From positions 62,001 through 126,000 of the forward strand of contig NZ_BMCR01000004.1 of assembly GCF_014635285.1 (NCBI RefSeq): 64,000 nucleotides of DNA, read 5' to 3'. Source of the DNA: Stappia taiwanensis (GTDB lineage: Bacteria; Pseudomonadota; Alphaproteobacteria; Rhizobiales; Stappiaceae). Of this stretch, positions 53,871 to 63,755 are shown piece after piece (the first letter of the stretch is position 1; the number at the start of each line of letters is the position of its first letter). A program made the translations under genes and the position numbers. The notes below the pieces were generated by a model that did no database searches, was not told where the DNA came from, and worked only from the letters and a program-made list of their open reading frames with translations.

Positions 53871-54676
53871 CCGCCACCGATCCCGATTTCCTCCAGTTCC
53901 GCGATGGCCTCCGCCGCCATCTCGACTGGTTCGCGGCACGTGGACGCAGCGTACCGGTCTGGTGGCGCGACGATGACGCCATCGAGCCGACCCCGGCGCT
54001 CGACCGGCTGCTTGCCATCGCCAACCGCCATGGCATCGAGGTGGCGCTGGCGGTCATTCCCCGGGACGTGCAGCCGGCGCTGGCCGACCGGCTGGCCAGT
54101 GAGCGGTTCGTCAGCGTGCTGCTGCATGGCTATCGCCACCAGAATTTCCAGAACAAGGCACGCGGGGAAAAGGCCGCCGAGCTTGGCAGCCGGAGGGATC
54201 CGGACGAGGCAATTGCCGAATTACGCGAGGGCGCGGCCCGCCTGTTCGCCCTGTTCGCAGAGCGCTATCAGCCGGTTCTGGTGCCGCCGTGGAACCGGAT
54301 TGCCCCGCAGATCGCCCGGCGCCTGCCAGAGGTGGGGGTGCGGGCGCTCTCGACCTTCACCGTGTTCCACCCCCACGCCTTTGCCCAGGTGCAGACCCAC
54401 ATCGACATGATCAAGTGGAAGAAGGAGCGGCGCTTCATCGGCTGGCGCAGCGCGGCGCTCCGGTTCGACTTTCAGCTGGCGCGCCGGCGCACCAACCCGG
54501 ATGAGCCGATCGGCATCCTGTCGCACCATCTGGCGCAAACCGATGCCTCGTTCGACTTCCTCGACCGGGTGTTCGAGATTCTGGGTGCGCACCCGGGCGC
54601 CCGTTTCGCCCGGGTCGGCGAGCTGATCCCTCGCTCTGCCAGCTCTGACACCGCCGCCGGGACAACCGGCGGTTAA
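53867..54676 (+). CDS. Polysaccharide deacetylase-family protein
   Basis: The 269-aa protein has a NodB-homology-like barrel with the acidic motif PVWWRDDDAIEP (in place of TFDDG), the metal-binding HGYRHQN (HxxxH) and PPWNRIAPQ (RxPY-like), plus a late His in GILSHHLAQT. It probably removes N-acetyl or O-acetyl groups from sugars of the glycan built by the upstream enzymes. No signal peptide is present, which suggests cytoplasmic action before export. It overlaps the preceding gene by 4 bp and meets the convergent methyltransferase tail to tail, also by 4 bp. Confidence 0.85.
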   Translation: MTATDPDFLQFRDGLRRHLDWFAARGRSVPVWWRDDDAIEPTPALDRLLAIANRHGIEVALAVIPRDVQPALADRLASERFVSVLLHGYRHQNFQNKARGEKAAELGSRRDPDEAIAELREGAARLFALFAERYQPVLVPPWNRIAPQIARRLPEVGVRALSTFTVFHPHAFAQVQTHIDMIKWKKERRFIGWRSAALRFDFQLARRRTNPDEPIGILSHHLAQTDASFDFLDRVFEILGAHPGARFARVGELIPRSASSDTAAGTTGG

Positions 54677-55263
54677 TCCGCCGGCTTCAAGAGCCGCAGG
54701 CGCCAGGTGACGTTCTTCTTGTCCGAGGTCAGGCGGTAGTCGTCGAGCACCTGCCAGTCGTCGCCGTCGGTGGCCTCCCACAGCCGGGCGATCAGCCGGT
54801 TGGCGCCGGACTCCAGCCGCTTGGGCGAATACATCGAAATGGCGATGACCCCGCCGGGCGCGAGGAACGGCACGAAGCGCGCGACCACTGCCGCCGGGTC
54901 CTCAGCGAAATGCAGCACCTCGTTGAAGACGATGGCGGAGAAGGTCTCACCCTCGGCGGGCGCGAAAGTGTGCATGTCGCCGGCGCGCAACGAGGCGATC
55001 TGCGGATCGACCTCGGCGATGTTCAGCGCCGCCGGGGCCAGGTCGACACCGACATAGCGCTTGATGCCCATGGGCTGCAGGCGCTCGTACAACAGCCCCT
55101 CGCCGCAGCCGATGTCCAGCACGCTGCCCATCGCATCGTTGAGCGCCAGCCACATGCCGATGATGCCATAGCGTCCGCTCTCAGGCAGATCGCGCAGGAA
55201 CGCCCAGCGCCCGGCCCGATACTCCTCGTCCCATCCGGCGGAGGTGTTCGCGTTCTTGGCCAT
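54673..55263 (-). CDS. Class I SAM-dependent methyltransferase
   Basis: The 196-aa protein has motif I VLDIGCGEGLL (residues about 48-58), motif II VGVDLAP, the acidic loop end AGDMHTFAP and motif IV AIVFNEVLHF, typical of Methyltransf_11/12/23 small-molecule methyltransferases. ATG 55263 has GGAG 7 bases upstream; an ATG two codons earlier is too close to it. It is convergent with the sugar cluster, and its substrate may be a sugar or glycan intermediate, but its opposite orientation makes that uncertain. Confidence 0.87.
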   Translation of the reverse strand: MAKNANTSAGWDEEYRAGRWAFLRDLPESGRYGIIGMWLALNDAMGSVLDIGCGEGLLYERLQPMGIKRYVGVDLAPAALNIAEVDPQIASLRAGDMHTFAPAEGETFSAIVFNEVLHFAEDPAAVVARFVPFLAPGGVIAISMYSPKRLESGANRLIARLWEATDGDDWQVLDDYRLTSDKKNVTWRLRLLKPAD

Positions 55264-55326
55264 CTGCATTCTCCGGTTGGCGTCTTGATCCTCAGGTCGC
55301 CGGTGCGCGGCGACAGGCGGTTGCCG

Positions 55327-56499
55327 TCACTTATAAGGGTCCGCGGCGTCACGCAAACCGTCGCCGAGGAAATTGAACGCCAGAACAACGATAATGATGG
55401 GGATGACCGGCGCCATCAGCCAGGGATAGACCACCACCACGGAGATATCCTGCGCCTCGTTGAGCAGCACCCCCCAGGAGACCGCTGGCCGGCGCAGGCC
55501 GAGATTGAGGTAGGACAATGCGGTCTCGCCAAGGATCATCGCCGGGATCGACAAGGTGGCCGAGGCAATGATGTGGCTGGTGAAGCCGGGCAGAAGATGC
55601 TTGCGGATCACCCGCGAGGGCCGCGCGCCCATCAGCGTCGCCGCCTTGGCATATTCCTCCTCGCGCAGGGCCAGAAGCTTGGAGCGCACTGCCCGGGCGA
55701 GCCCCGGCCAGTCGAGCAGACCGAGAATGACGGTGATGCCGAGATAGATCCACACCGGCGACCAGGTCACCGGCAGCGCTGCCGACAGGGCCATCCACAG
55801 GGGCAGTTCCGGCAGGGAGCGCAAGATCTCGATCAGCCGCTGGATCAGGCTGTCGATGACCCCGCCGAAGAAACCGGCCAGCCCGCCGAAGAACAGCCCC
55901 AGCACGATCGAGATGGTCACGCCAATCAAGCCGACCGTGAGCGACAGTCGTGCGCCATAGACCAGCCCGGAGAACACGTCGCGCCCGAGCCGGTCGGTAC
56001 CGAGCAGAAACAGCGTGCCGCCCTTGGCCGGGCAGACCAGATGGAAACTGCCTTCGACCAGCCCCCAGAACCGGTAATCCGGCCCCTTGCAGAAGAACCG
56101 GAGCGGCTGCACGTCGGTCCGGTCTTCCTCGAACACCCATTTCACGGTTTCAAGGTCGATGCTGGAGGTCATGCCATAGACGAAGGGGCCGACGAAGGAC
56201 CCTTCATGAAACAGCCGCACCTGCTGCGGCGGGGCATAAAGGTGATCGTTGGAGCGTTCATTCGCCGTATAGGGGGCGATCAGTTCGGCGAAGGGAACGC
56301 ACAGATAGAACAGCATCAGGATCACGCCGGACCAGACCGCCACCTTGTGGCGGCGGAACTTCCACCACATGATCTTCCACTGGGAGGCCTGATAATAGGC
56401 CTCCTGCTCCGCCGTCAGCGTCTCGGCACGGGCCGGGTCGAACGGTTCGGGATTGACGTAATGCTCCACCGGGGCGCCGGCCTCGTCCTTCACGCTCAC
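55327..56499 (-). CDS. Family-5 ABC transporter permease C (oligopeptide/oligosaccharide type)
   Basis: The 390-aa permease has an OppC_N start (KIMWWKFRRHKVAVWSGVILMLFYL), an unusually long periplasmic loop of about 130 aa between helix 1 and 2 (YTANERSNDHLYAPPQQVRL ... RDVFSGLVYG), and the binding-protein-dependent transport domain with the EAA-type loop. The long loop is typical of the family-5 permeases that carry oligosaccharides. The start is GTG overlapping the end of permease B (GTGA). It is the last gene of the four-gene operon. Confidence 0.92.
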   Translation of the reverse strand: MSVKDEAGAPVEHYVNPEPFDPARAETLTAEQEAYYQASQWKIMWWKFRRHKVAVWSGVILMLFYLCVPFAELIAPYTANERSNDHLYAPPQQVRLFHEGSFVGPFVYGMTSSIDLETVKWVFEEDRTDVQPLRFFCKGPDYRFWGLVEGSFHLVCPAKGGTLFLLGTDRLGRDVFSGLVYGARLSLTVGLIGVTISIVLGLFFGGLAGFFGGVIDSLIQRLIEILRSLPELPLWMALSAALPVTWSPVWIYLGITVILGLLDWPGLARAVRSKLLALREEEYAKAATLMGARPSRVIRKHLLPGFTSHIIASATLSIPAMILGETALSYLNLGLRRPAVSWGVLLNEAQDISVVVVYPWLMAPVIPIIIVVLAFNFLGDGLRDAADPYK

Positions 56500-57521
56500 G
56501 ACACGGCCCTCCCGCCAAGGCGAATGCGCGGATCGAGCACCGCCAGCAGCAGATCCGAGACCAGCATGCCGATCAGCGTGAGAATGGCGACGAACAAGAG
56601 GATAAAGCCGGCCAGGAACTGATCCTGCGACTGCAGCGCGTTCAAAAGCACCGGCCCCACCGTCGGCAGGTTGAGCACCACCGAGACGATCACCGAGCCG
56701 GAGACCAGCGACGGTATCAGGTTACCGATGTCGGCGATGAACGGGTTCAGCGCCATGCGCAGCGGGTATTTCAGCAAGAGCCGGGCTTCACGCATGCCTT
56801 TGGCCCGGGCGGTGGTCACATATTGCCGGTGCAGCTCATCGAGCAGGTTGGCCCGCAGACGCCGGATCATGGCGGCGGTTCCGGCGGTGCCGATGACGAT
56901 GGTCGGTACGATGAGATGAGCCAGGATCGACAGCATCTTGTCGACGCTCATCGGCTGGCCGATGTATTGCGGGTCCATCAGCCCGCCGATCGACAGTCCG
57001 AACCAGCGGTTGGCCAGATAGAGCATGATCAGCCCGAGCAGGAAGTTGGGCGTCGCCAGGCCGATATAGCCGATGAAGGTGAAGCCGTAGTCGCCCCAGG
57101 AATACTGCCGGGTGGCGGAATAGATCCCGATCGGGAAGGAGACGACATAAACGAACAGGATGGTCGCCATGTTGAGGATGATCGTCATCGGCAGCGTCGG
57201 CCCAATCACCTCCGCGACCGGTTTTTCATACTCGAACGACCAGCCCCAGTTGCCCTGAAGCAAACCGTCGAACCCATGCGGGCCGGGCCACAGCCCGACC
57301 CAGATCAGGTAGCGCTCCAGAAACGGCCGGTCGAGCGCGAATTCCGCCCGCAGGAACTCCAGCTTGGCCACGGAGGAGCTTTCGCCCGCCGCTTTCAGGG
57401 CGGCGATCTGGTTGGAGATGTAGTCACCGGCCGGAAGCTCGATGATGATGAAGGTCAGGAAGCTGATCACCAGGAGCGTCGGGATCATCGTCACCACCCG
57501 GCGCAGGATGTAATAGAGCAT
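56496..57521 (-). CDS. Family-5 ABC transporter permease B
   Basis: The 341-aa permease has about six helices, begins MLYYILRRVVTMIPTLLVIS like DppB/OppB, and has the EAA-like segment ATTARAKGMREARLLLKYPL (in part) followed by LRMALNPFI. ATG 57521 is chosen (AAGGA 7 bases upstream); a TTG codon directly before it extends the open frame. It is 105 bp downstream of the binding-protein gene. Confidence 0.92.
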   Translation of the reverse strand: MLYYILRRVVTMIPTLLVISFLTFIIIELPAGDYISNQIAALKAAGESSSVAKLEFLRAEFALDRPFLERYLIWVGLWPGPHGFDGLLQGNWGWSFEYEKPVAEVIGPTLPMTIILNMATILFVYVVSFPIGIYSATRQYSWGDYGFTFIGYIGLATPNFLLGLIMLYLANRWFGLSIGGLMDPQYIGQPMSVDKMLSILAHLIVPTIVIGTAGTAAMIRRLRANLLDELHRQYVTTARAKGMREARLLLKYPLRMALNPFIADIGNLIPSLVSGSVIVSVVLNLPTVGPVLLNALQSQDQFLAGFILLFVAILTLIGMLVSDLLLAVLDPRIRLGGRAVS

Positions 57522-57626
57522 CAACCCGTCCTTGTTTCCTTCGGGACCGCCATCCCGGCGGATGCATCGTCGTTGTCGTCAAATCGCGGGCGCCGGAAGC
57601 GCGGCAGGCAGGCCGCGCCAGCGGGC

Positions 57627-59540
57627 CTATTTCACAAAGAACTCATCCATGCGGTGAATGCCGAAATGGGCACCGGGATCCCAACCGTAGATTCCCTCCT
57701 TCGGCACATTGCCGAGCCCCTTGACGACCACCGGCTGGCGCACCTCGGAGACAAGGCCGATGTGAATTGTCTCATCGGCATGGATCTGCAGGATTTCATG
57801 CCAGATCGCAGTTCGCTCCTGCGGCGATGAAGAGACCAGCCAACGGTCGTAGAGCTCGACCAGCCGCGCGGCGGGCGCCCAGTCCGGCTTCTCGCCGGTC
57901 TTGCCCTCGGTTTCGTAGTAATCGCCCCACAGGGACCAGGAGAGGAAATCCCCGCGTACCGGCACGAAATCCTCCGGCGGCATCTCCGAGGTCGGAATGC
58001 CATTCTCGAACCCGGCCCAGACCGACATGACGAGAAAACCGCTCAACGCCCGCTCGCGCATGGTGTCGCGCTGGCTGGGCTTGGCGAACAGCTTGACGCC
58101 GATCTCCTTCCAGGTCTCGCCCACCAGTTCCAGCGCGTCGAGCTGTTCCTGGCTTTCGCCACTGGCCTCGACGATGATTTCCAGCGGCCGGCCATCGGGC
58201 AAAAGGCGGATGCCGTCGCCGCGCCGCTCGGTCAGCCCCATCTCGTCCAGCAGCGCATTCGCCGCCTCAAGGTCGAACTCGGCATAGGCGTCCCGGTATT
58301 CCGGCTTGAACAGCGGGCTGCGCGACAGCACCGTGTCGTTGCCCGGCGTGCCGAAGCCAAGATAGAGCACCCGGTTGATCATCTGCCGGTCGATGCCGAG
58401 CGACAGCGCGCGGCGGAATCGGGTGTCGCGCAAGGTTTCCCGCCACACCGGATCCTTCACCGTCAGATTGGGCAGCAGGGAAATCTGCGAGCCCTTGCTG
58501 ATCGGCCAGAGCAAGGTCTTGTAGCCGCCGGTCTTCTCGCCCTGCTTGAGGATGGTGATGTCGGAAAAGCCGATGTTGCGGGCCTGAAGATCGACCTCGC
58601 CCGCCTGGGTCTTGGCCGGGATGATCTTGCCGTCGGCCACGGTCATCACCACCCGGTCCGCATAGGGAAGCTGCTGTCCGGCGGTGTCGACCCGGTGGTA
58701 ATAGGGGTTGCGCTCCAGCACGAAGCGCCGTTCGCCGGCATCCTCGAACCGCACCCAGGGCTGCAGCGTCGGCAGGTCCGGATTGCGGGCGTTGTACATG
58801 TCGTCTTGCTTGTTGAAGAGCGGCGCCCAGCCGCGCAGTTTGCGGGCGGCGGCCAGCTTCTTGATCTCCGCCTCATCGGCGTATTTGGCGTGAAACTGCT
58901 TCAGGTAATGCGCCGGGCGATAGATGAACGGCGGGCGCGACTTGGCCAGTTCCGGCTGAAACAGCGGATTGGGCGTGTCCCAGGTAAACCGCACCGTCGT
59001 TTCGTCAAGCACCTCGAACTTCGGCGGCTTGCCCCCCGCCAGCATGAAGGGCGGCAGACCCGAGGGCTGCAACCTTTCATTCAGCGCCACATCCTCATAC
59101 CAGAAGCGGATGTCCTCGGAGGTGAACGGCGCGCCGTCCGACCACTTGTGCCCCTCACGCAGGTGCAGCGTGAACCTGCGGCCCTCCTCCACCTCGAAAT
59201 CCTTGAGGATATCCGGCACCAGATTGAGCTCCTCGTCATAGCCAACGAGGCGGGCATAGCCCCATACATTGATGAGCCGCACGTCCTTGGAGCGACCGAT
59301 CAACGTGTCGATATCGCCGCCCTGCCGGCCCGTGACCCGGCCCTTGGCCTCCAGATCGACCACCAGAGGCTCGCTTGGCAGGCGCTCGCCCACCGGCGGC
59401 AGGTCCTTTCCGACCCGCGCCTCCAGCATGGGCGTTTCCTTGAGATCGAGCGCCGACGCCGGCGACAGACCGAAGCCTGCCCCAAAGGCAAGCGCGGCCC
59501 CGACAAGGGCGCCGGCGGAAAGAGAAAAACGGCAACTCAT
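57627..59540 (-). CDS. Family-5 ABC transporter substrate-binding protein, long form
   Basis: The 637-aa protein has a signal peptide ([20 protein letters not shown]...PASA) and begins its mature part with DLKETPMLEARVGKDLPPVGERLP, typical of the long family-5 binding proteins of the AgpA/CbtA kind that recognise oligosaccharides, although peptide binders of this length exist. GGGAGG is 7 bases before the ATG, and the ATGA overlaps the ATPase stop. With the fused ATPase and two permeases it forms a complete importer. Confidence 0.9.
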   Translation of the reverse strand: MSCRFSLSAGALVGAALAFGAGFGLSPASALDLKETPMLEARVGKDLPPVGERLPSEPLVVDLEAKGRVTGRQGGDIDTLIGRSKDVRLINVWGYARLVGYDEELNLVPDILKDFEVEEGRRFTLHLREGHKWSDGAPFTSEDIRFWYEDVALNERLQPSGLPPFMLAGGKPPKFEVLDETTVRFTWDTPNPLFQPELAKSRPPFIYRPAHYLKQFHAKYADEAEIKKLAAARKLRGWAPLFNKQDDMYNARNPDLPTLQPWVRFEDAGERRFVLERNPYYHRVDTAGQQLPYADRVVMTVADGKIIPAKTQAGEVDLQARNIGFSDITILKQGEKTGGYKTLLWPISKGSQISLLPNLTVKDPVWRETLRDTRFRRALSLGIDRQMINRVLYLGFGTPGNDTVLSRSPLFKPEYRDAYAEFDLEAANALLDEMGLTERRGDGIRLLPDGRPLEIIVEASGESQEQLDALELVGETWKEIGVKLFAKPSQRDTMRERALSGFLVMSVWAGFENGIPTSEMPPEDFVPVRGDFLSWSLWGDYYETEGKTGEKPDWAPAARLVELYDRWLVSSSPQERTAIWHEILQIHADETIHIGLVSEVRQPVVVKGLGNVPKEGIYGWDPGAHFGIHRMDEFFVK

Positions 59541-61426
59541 AGAATAGCCTCCCTGGCCGGCTCGGGCCGTGTGGCGGATGCGCCAGGCGCGCAGACGAAA
59601 TGGCCGGGCCTCATCTCGACGAGCACCGGCACAGTGCCGTCGGTCAAGCGGAACGGTTCGGGCCACAATGACGGCTCGGATGCGCGCTGCTCATCGAGCG
59701 CGGCGAAGTCGAGCGGCGCGTCAAGATCCGGCTCGGGCACCGACCGCAGCAGCGCGCGGGTGTAGGGGTGCAGCGGCTCCTGCACCACGCTCCGGGTTTC
59801 CCCGATCTCCACCACGCGCCCCCGGCACATCACCGCAACCCGGTCGGCGATATAATCAACCACCGCCAGATTGTGGCTGACGAACAGATACGTCAAGCCC
59901 AGTTCCGACTTCAGGTCCTTGAGAAGGTTCAGGATTTGCGCCTGAACCGACACATCGAGCGCCGAGGTCGGCTCATCGCACAGGATGAACTCCGGATTGA
60001 GCGCCAGCGCCCTTGCAATGCCGATGCGCTGACGCTGGCCGCCGGAGAAGGAATGCGGATAGCGGCGCAGGAAACGCGGATCGAGGCCGACCAGCCGCAT
60101 CAGCTCGCGCACCCGTTCAGCCCGCTCCGCCGGCGTTCCCACCTCGTGGATGATCAACGGCTCCAGCAGGATGTCGTTGACCGTCATGCGCGGGTTCAGC
60201 GAGGAGAACGGATCCTGGAAGATCAGTTGCACCCGCTTGCGATAGTCGAGTAGCGCCGGCCCGCGCAGCCCGGCCACATCCATCGGCCCGGCGCCGGTGT
60301 CGTAGTGGATCTTGCCACCGTCGATGTCGATCGCCCGCAGGATCGCCTTGGCGGTGGTGGTCTTGCCCGACCCGGATTCGCCAACAAGCCCCAAGCATTC
60401 GCCTCGCCGCACCGTCAGGTTGATGTCGTCCAGGGCCAGAAGCTCATGCGCCCGCGAGCCCAACAAGCCACCCTTGCGGGTCAGAAAGGTCTTGCTGACA
60501 TGTTCGAGGCGCACGAGCGGCGCCCCCTTGGCCACTCCGTTCGACCGCCCCCCCGCCAGAAACCCTTCCGCATGGGGCTCGATCGGACGGATCGGCACCA
60601 GCCGCTCCCCCGGCTCCATGCCGATGCGTGGCACCGCATTGAGCAGCGCCTTCAGATAGGCGTGTTGCGGATTGGCAAACAGGGCATCGGCCGGGCCCTT
60701 TTCCATGATCTGGCCGTGGTAGATCACCACCACCTCATCCGCCATGTTGGCGACGACACCGAAATCATGGGTGATCAGCAGCACGGACATGCTGAGTTCG
60801 CTCTGCACGTCCTTGATCAGCTTGAGGATTTCCGCCTGGATCGTGACATCGAGCGCGGTTGTCGGCTCATCGGCGATCAGAAGCGCCGGATGACAGATCA
60901 TCGCCATGGCGATCATCGCCCGCTGGCGCAACCCACCGGACAGTTCGAACGGATAGGAATTCAGCGCCCGGGCGGGATCCGGAAAACGAACCAGCCGCAG
61001 CATTTCCCGGGTCAACTCGCGCGCCTCGGCGGCGTTGACGCTACGATGCAACTCGGCTGCCTCGCCGATCTGGTCACCGATGGTGTGCAGCGGCGACAGG
61101 GAGGTCATCGGCTCCTGGAAGATGATGGCGATGCGGTTGCCGCGAATGGCCCGCATCTCCTCTCCCTTGCGGTTCAGCGCGGCGATGTCGACCGCGGTGC
61201 CGCCGGCCATGTCGTTGAACAGCATCCGACCGCCAGTGATTTCCGCCTTTTGCGGCAGCAATCCCATGATCGCCTGGGAGATCACCGTCTTGCCCGAACC
61301 GGATTCGCCGACCAGCGCCACCGTCCTGTTCTCGGGAACGGAGAACGACACAGTGTCGACCGCGCGCGTACGCCCCTCACTTGTCACGAAGTCGACGCTC
61401 AAGCCGTCGACTGTCAGCACATCCAC
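59537..61426 (-). CDS. Fused family-5 ABC ATPase (DppD-DppF type)
   Basis: The 629-aa protein holds two full ATPase modules. The first has GESGSGKTV Walker A (the usual GKST Ser is Thr), [12 protein letters not shown] signature, and [13 protein letters not shown]; the second has [21 protein letters not shown], and [12 protein letters not shown]. Both include the oligopeptide-type C-terminal oligo_HPY segment ([11 protein letters not shown] and [14 protein letters not shown]). GTG 61426 with GGGAGG is chosen over the longer frame. It is the first gene of the operon, followed by the binding protein (4-bp overlap). Confidence 0.94.
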   Translation of the reverse strand: MDVLTVDGLSVDFVTSEGRTRAVDTVSFSVPENRTVALVGESGSGKTVISQAIMGLLPQKAEITGGRMLFNDMAGGTAVDIAALNRKGEEMRAIRGNRIAIIFQEPMTSLSPLHTIGDQIGEAAELHRSVNAAEARELTREMLRLVRFPDPARALNSYPFELSGGLRQRAMIAMAMICHPALLIADEPTTALDVTIQAEILKLIKDVQSELSMSVLLITHDFGVVANMADEVVVIYHGQIMEKGPADALFANPQHAYLKALLNAVPRIGMEPGERLVPIRPIEPHAEGFLAGGRSNGVAKGAPLVRLEHVSKTFLTRKGGLLGSRAHELLALDDINLTVRRGECLGLVGESGSGKTTTAKAILRAIDIDGGKIHYDTGAGPMDVAGLRGPALLDYRKRVQLIFQDPFSSLNPRMTVNDILLEPLIIHEVGTPAERAERVRELMRLVGLDPRFLRRYPHSFSGGQRQRIGIARALALNPEFILCDEPTSALDVSVQAQILNLLKDLKSELGLTYLFVSHNLAVVDYIADRVAVMCRGRVVEIGETRSVVQEPLHPYTRALLRSVPEPDLDAPLDFAALDEQRASEPSLWPEPFRLTDGTVPVLVEMRPGHFVCAPGASATRPEPAREAIL

Positions 61427-61668
61427 GTAAACCACCCTCCCCGGCGAATTTTTCCGGCCATTATAGGTGTCGCCGCACCAATCGAAAGGCCCCATGCCCG
61501 TCCAGACAGTGCGCAGGGCAGATCACACTTCCATGTCTTGCAGTTGACAGCGCCCTTGCCAAGTACGGTCTTTCAACAAGGTGTCAAAAACCTGCACGGC
61601 ACCGGGAAAAAACTGGCTGGATCCGGAAGACCTGCAGCCAGATAGGGAACAACACCTGGGCCCGGACC
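61427..61668 (-). promoter_or_regulatory. Promoter region of the family-5 importer operon
   Basis: A perfect TATAAT (-10) on the minus strand lies at 61460-61465, 33 bp before the operon's GTG start; no strong -35 is visible at 17 bp spacing. No other gene is supported in this 242-bp gap between the cyclase stop and the ATPase start. Confidence 0.5.
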
Positions 61669-63561
61669 CTATTCCGCCGCGCCGACCGACGAGGCCGCGG
61701 GCAGGTCGCCAATGAGCGGCGAGGCCCTGTCATCGACCCGCCAGACCGTCACCGCACCGCTGCGCCCGCGCAGGCGATGGGTGCCCGCAGGCGAAGAGGC
61801 AATGCCCCCACCTGCCCGGCGTATGGTGTCCTCGCTGGCGAGAATCACCACCTCATCGTCGGGGCTGACGTCCCGGCCCAGCGACTGCAGCCGCTCGCAC
61901 AGGTTCACCGCGTCGCCGACCACCGTGTAGTTCCAGCGATCGAGCGCGCCCACATTGCCGACCACCACCTTGCCGCTGTGAATGCCGATCCGCAGCCGCA
62001 TCGGCGGCTCGCCCCGCTCAGCGCAGGCCCGGTTGTCGGCCCGAAGCGCGGCGGCCATGCCGACACACGCCCGCACCGCCGCACGGGCATGGTCGGGCCG
62101 CGCATCCGGCGCGCCCCAGAAGGCGAGCATTCCGTCGCCAATGAACTTGTCGACGGTTCCCCCTTCCCGCTCCACCGCCGCCACCAGCAGGGCGAAATGC
62201 TGGTTCAGCGCCTCGGCGGTCTCCACGGCCGTCAGGTTCTCCGACAGGGACGTGAAGCCGACAATATCGGTGAACACGAGGGTGATCTCCATCTCCCGCG
62301 CCACCATCGCCTGATCCATGCCAAGGCGCATCAGCTTGCGAAACAGCGACCGGGGCACATAGGTGTTCATTGCCCGCAAGCCGACCACCATGGCGTTGAA
62401 GGCCTGATACACCTGATTCAGCTCGCGAATGCGGCTTTGCGGCAACGGCTTGACCCGGTCGAATTCCAACGCCCCGATGTATTGCGCGCGCTTGGCAATC
62501 TCCGCCAGCGGGCGCGCGGCGCGGCGCAGCAACAGCACCGCCAGAACCAGCGCAACGACAATCGAGAGAAGCCCGACGGTCGCCGACCCGAACAGGCGCC
62601 GGATCTCGCGCGAGATGGTCGAGGCCTCGTAATACTGCCCGACGATCCACACATCCGGGCCATAGCCCTCCAGCCGCTTGGTCATCGACAGGTGGTCGGG
62701 GCCGTCGTCATGGGATTCGATGTCGCGCACGTCGACCCCCAGGGCGCTGGCCTTTTCGAAGGTCTCCATCAACTCGCCGGTCGCCAGGCCGCTCAAGACC
62801 GAATCGCCCAACTCGGAGATGGTGGCCGGAAGTGCGATCGACTTGCCGGTCAGGGCCCGCACCAGCGCCAGGTCGGAATAGGCGATCACCTCATCGCCAT
62901 TGGCCAGGATGAACACCGTGGCATCGTCGCCGCCGTCGAGCTGGCGCACCGCGTTGCCGATCTCCTCCGTCGACACCGCTGCCGTCAAATACCCGGAAAG
63001 CTTGCCCTCGTTCACCAGTGGCACGGTGACATTGGCATAGAGTTCACCGCTCGCCTGCACCAGCGGCCCCCAGGTCGCGCCGGATCGGGCTGTGACCTTC
63101 GGCAGGACGTAGCGCTCGGAAATTTCCGGCACCTGTTGCCGCTGAAACGGCCAGAGCCGGCCGGTCTCGCCGCGATAGATGCCGAATTCCTCGCCGCTGA
63201 CATCGGTGATCACAAGCACGTCGATCACCATGTTGGAGTAGACTGCGGCGAGCAGGGACGGTTTCAACTCCTCGAATTGATCCAGACCGATCTCACGGTT
63301 GTCGAAAAGGTTCTTCAGTTCCAGCACCGCGCCGGCGGCAAGATCGAGATGGTCGCTGACCTGCTGCGCCAAGGCATTGGTGGTCAACACCGCCTTGTCG
63401 TTCAAGAGCGAAAAGGTGTTGCGGATATTCGCGGTGACGGCAAGACCAAGCACCAGCAGCATCGACACGGTCAACAGCGCGCCGAAGGCCGTGCTGACCA
63501 GCGCGGTCATCGAAATGCCGCGCACACTTTTGGTGCCGAACATCGTCAGCCGTTTCAACAT
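61669..63561 (-). CDS. Receptor-type class III adenylate/guanylate cyclase
   Basis: The 630-aa protein has a short N-terminal tail, a transmembrane helix (residues about 20-45), a large periplasmic sensor of dCache/CHASE type (about 45-320; it contains YANVTVPLVNEGKLSGYLTAAV), a second helix (about 325-350), a HAMP-like region and a cyclase domain (about 425-600). Cyclase residues are intact: VFTDIVGFTSLSENL and KFIGDGMLAFWG give the metal Asp pair, YTVVGDAVNLCERL gives Thr, Asn and Arg. It is transcribed away from the hydrolase and towards the importer operon, so it may sense the same kind of ligand. Confidence 0.9.
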   Translation of the reverse strand: MLKRLTMFGTKSVRGISMTALVSTAFGALLTVSMLLVLGLAVTANIRNTFSLLNDKAVLTTNALAQQVSDHLDLAAGAVLELKNLFDNREIGLDQFEELKPSLLAAVYSNMVIDVLVITDVSGEEFGIYRGETGRLWPFQRQQVPEISERYVLPKVTARSGATWGPLVQASGELYANVTVPLVNEGKLSGYLTAAVSTEEIGNAVRQLDGGDDATVFILANGDEVIAYSDLALVRALTGKSIALPATISELGDSVLSGLATGELMETFEKASALGVDVRDIESHDDGPDHLSMTKRLEGYGPDVWIVGQYYEASTISREIRRLFGSATVGLLSIVVALVLAVLLLRRAARPLAEIAKRAQYIGALEFDRVKPLPQSRIRELNQVYQAFNAMVVGLRAMNTYVPRSLFRKLMRLGMDQAMVAREMEITLVFTDIVGFTSLSENLTAVETAEALNQHFALLVAAVEREGGTVDKFIGDGMLAFWGAPDARPDHARAAVRACVGMAAALRADNRACAERGEPPMRLRIGIHSGKVVVGNVGALDRWNYTVVGDAVNLCERLQSLGRDVSPDDEVVILASEDTIRRAGGGIASSPAGTHRLRGRSGAVTVWRVDDRASPLIGDLPAASSVGAAE

Positions 63562-63755
63562 GCTTGACCGATTACCTTTCGCTCGCCCTCGCCACTGCCG
63601 GTAGCATACTCCGGTTTTCAGTCCAAACGTGATTCACTAGGGTCCAGCCCCATAACTGCGGCTGCCCCTGGCGCCCCCCGCCTCCTCCCGGCTGTACTCA
63701 ATCCCCGCGAGCGGTTAAGCAGCCATGACGAGCATGCCCTGCCGCCGGAGCCACA

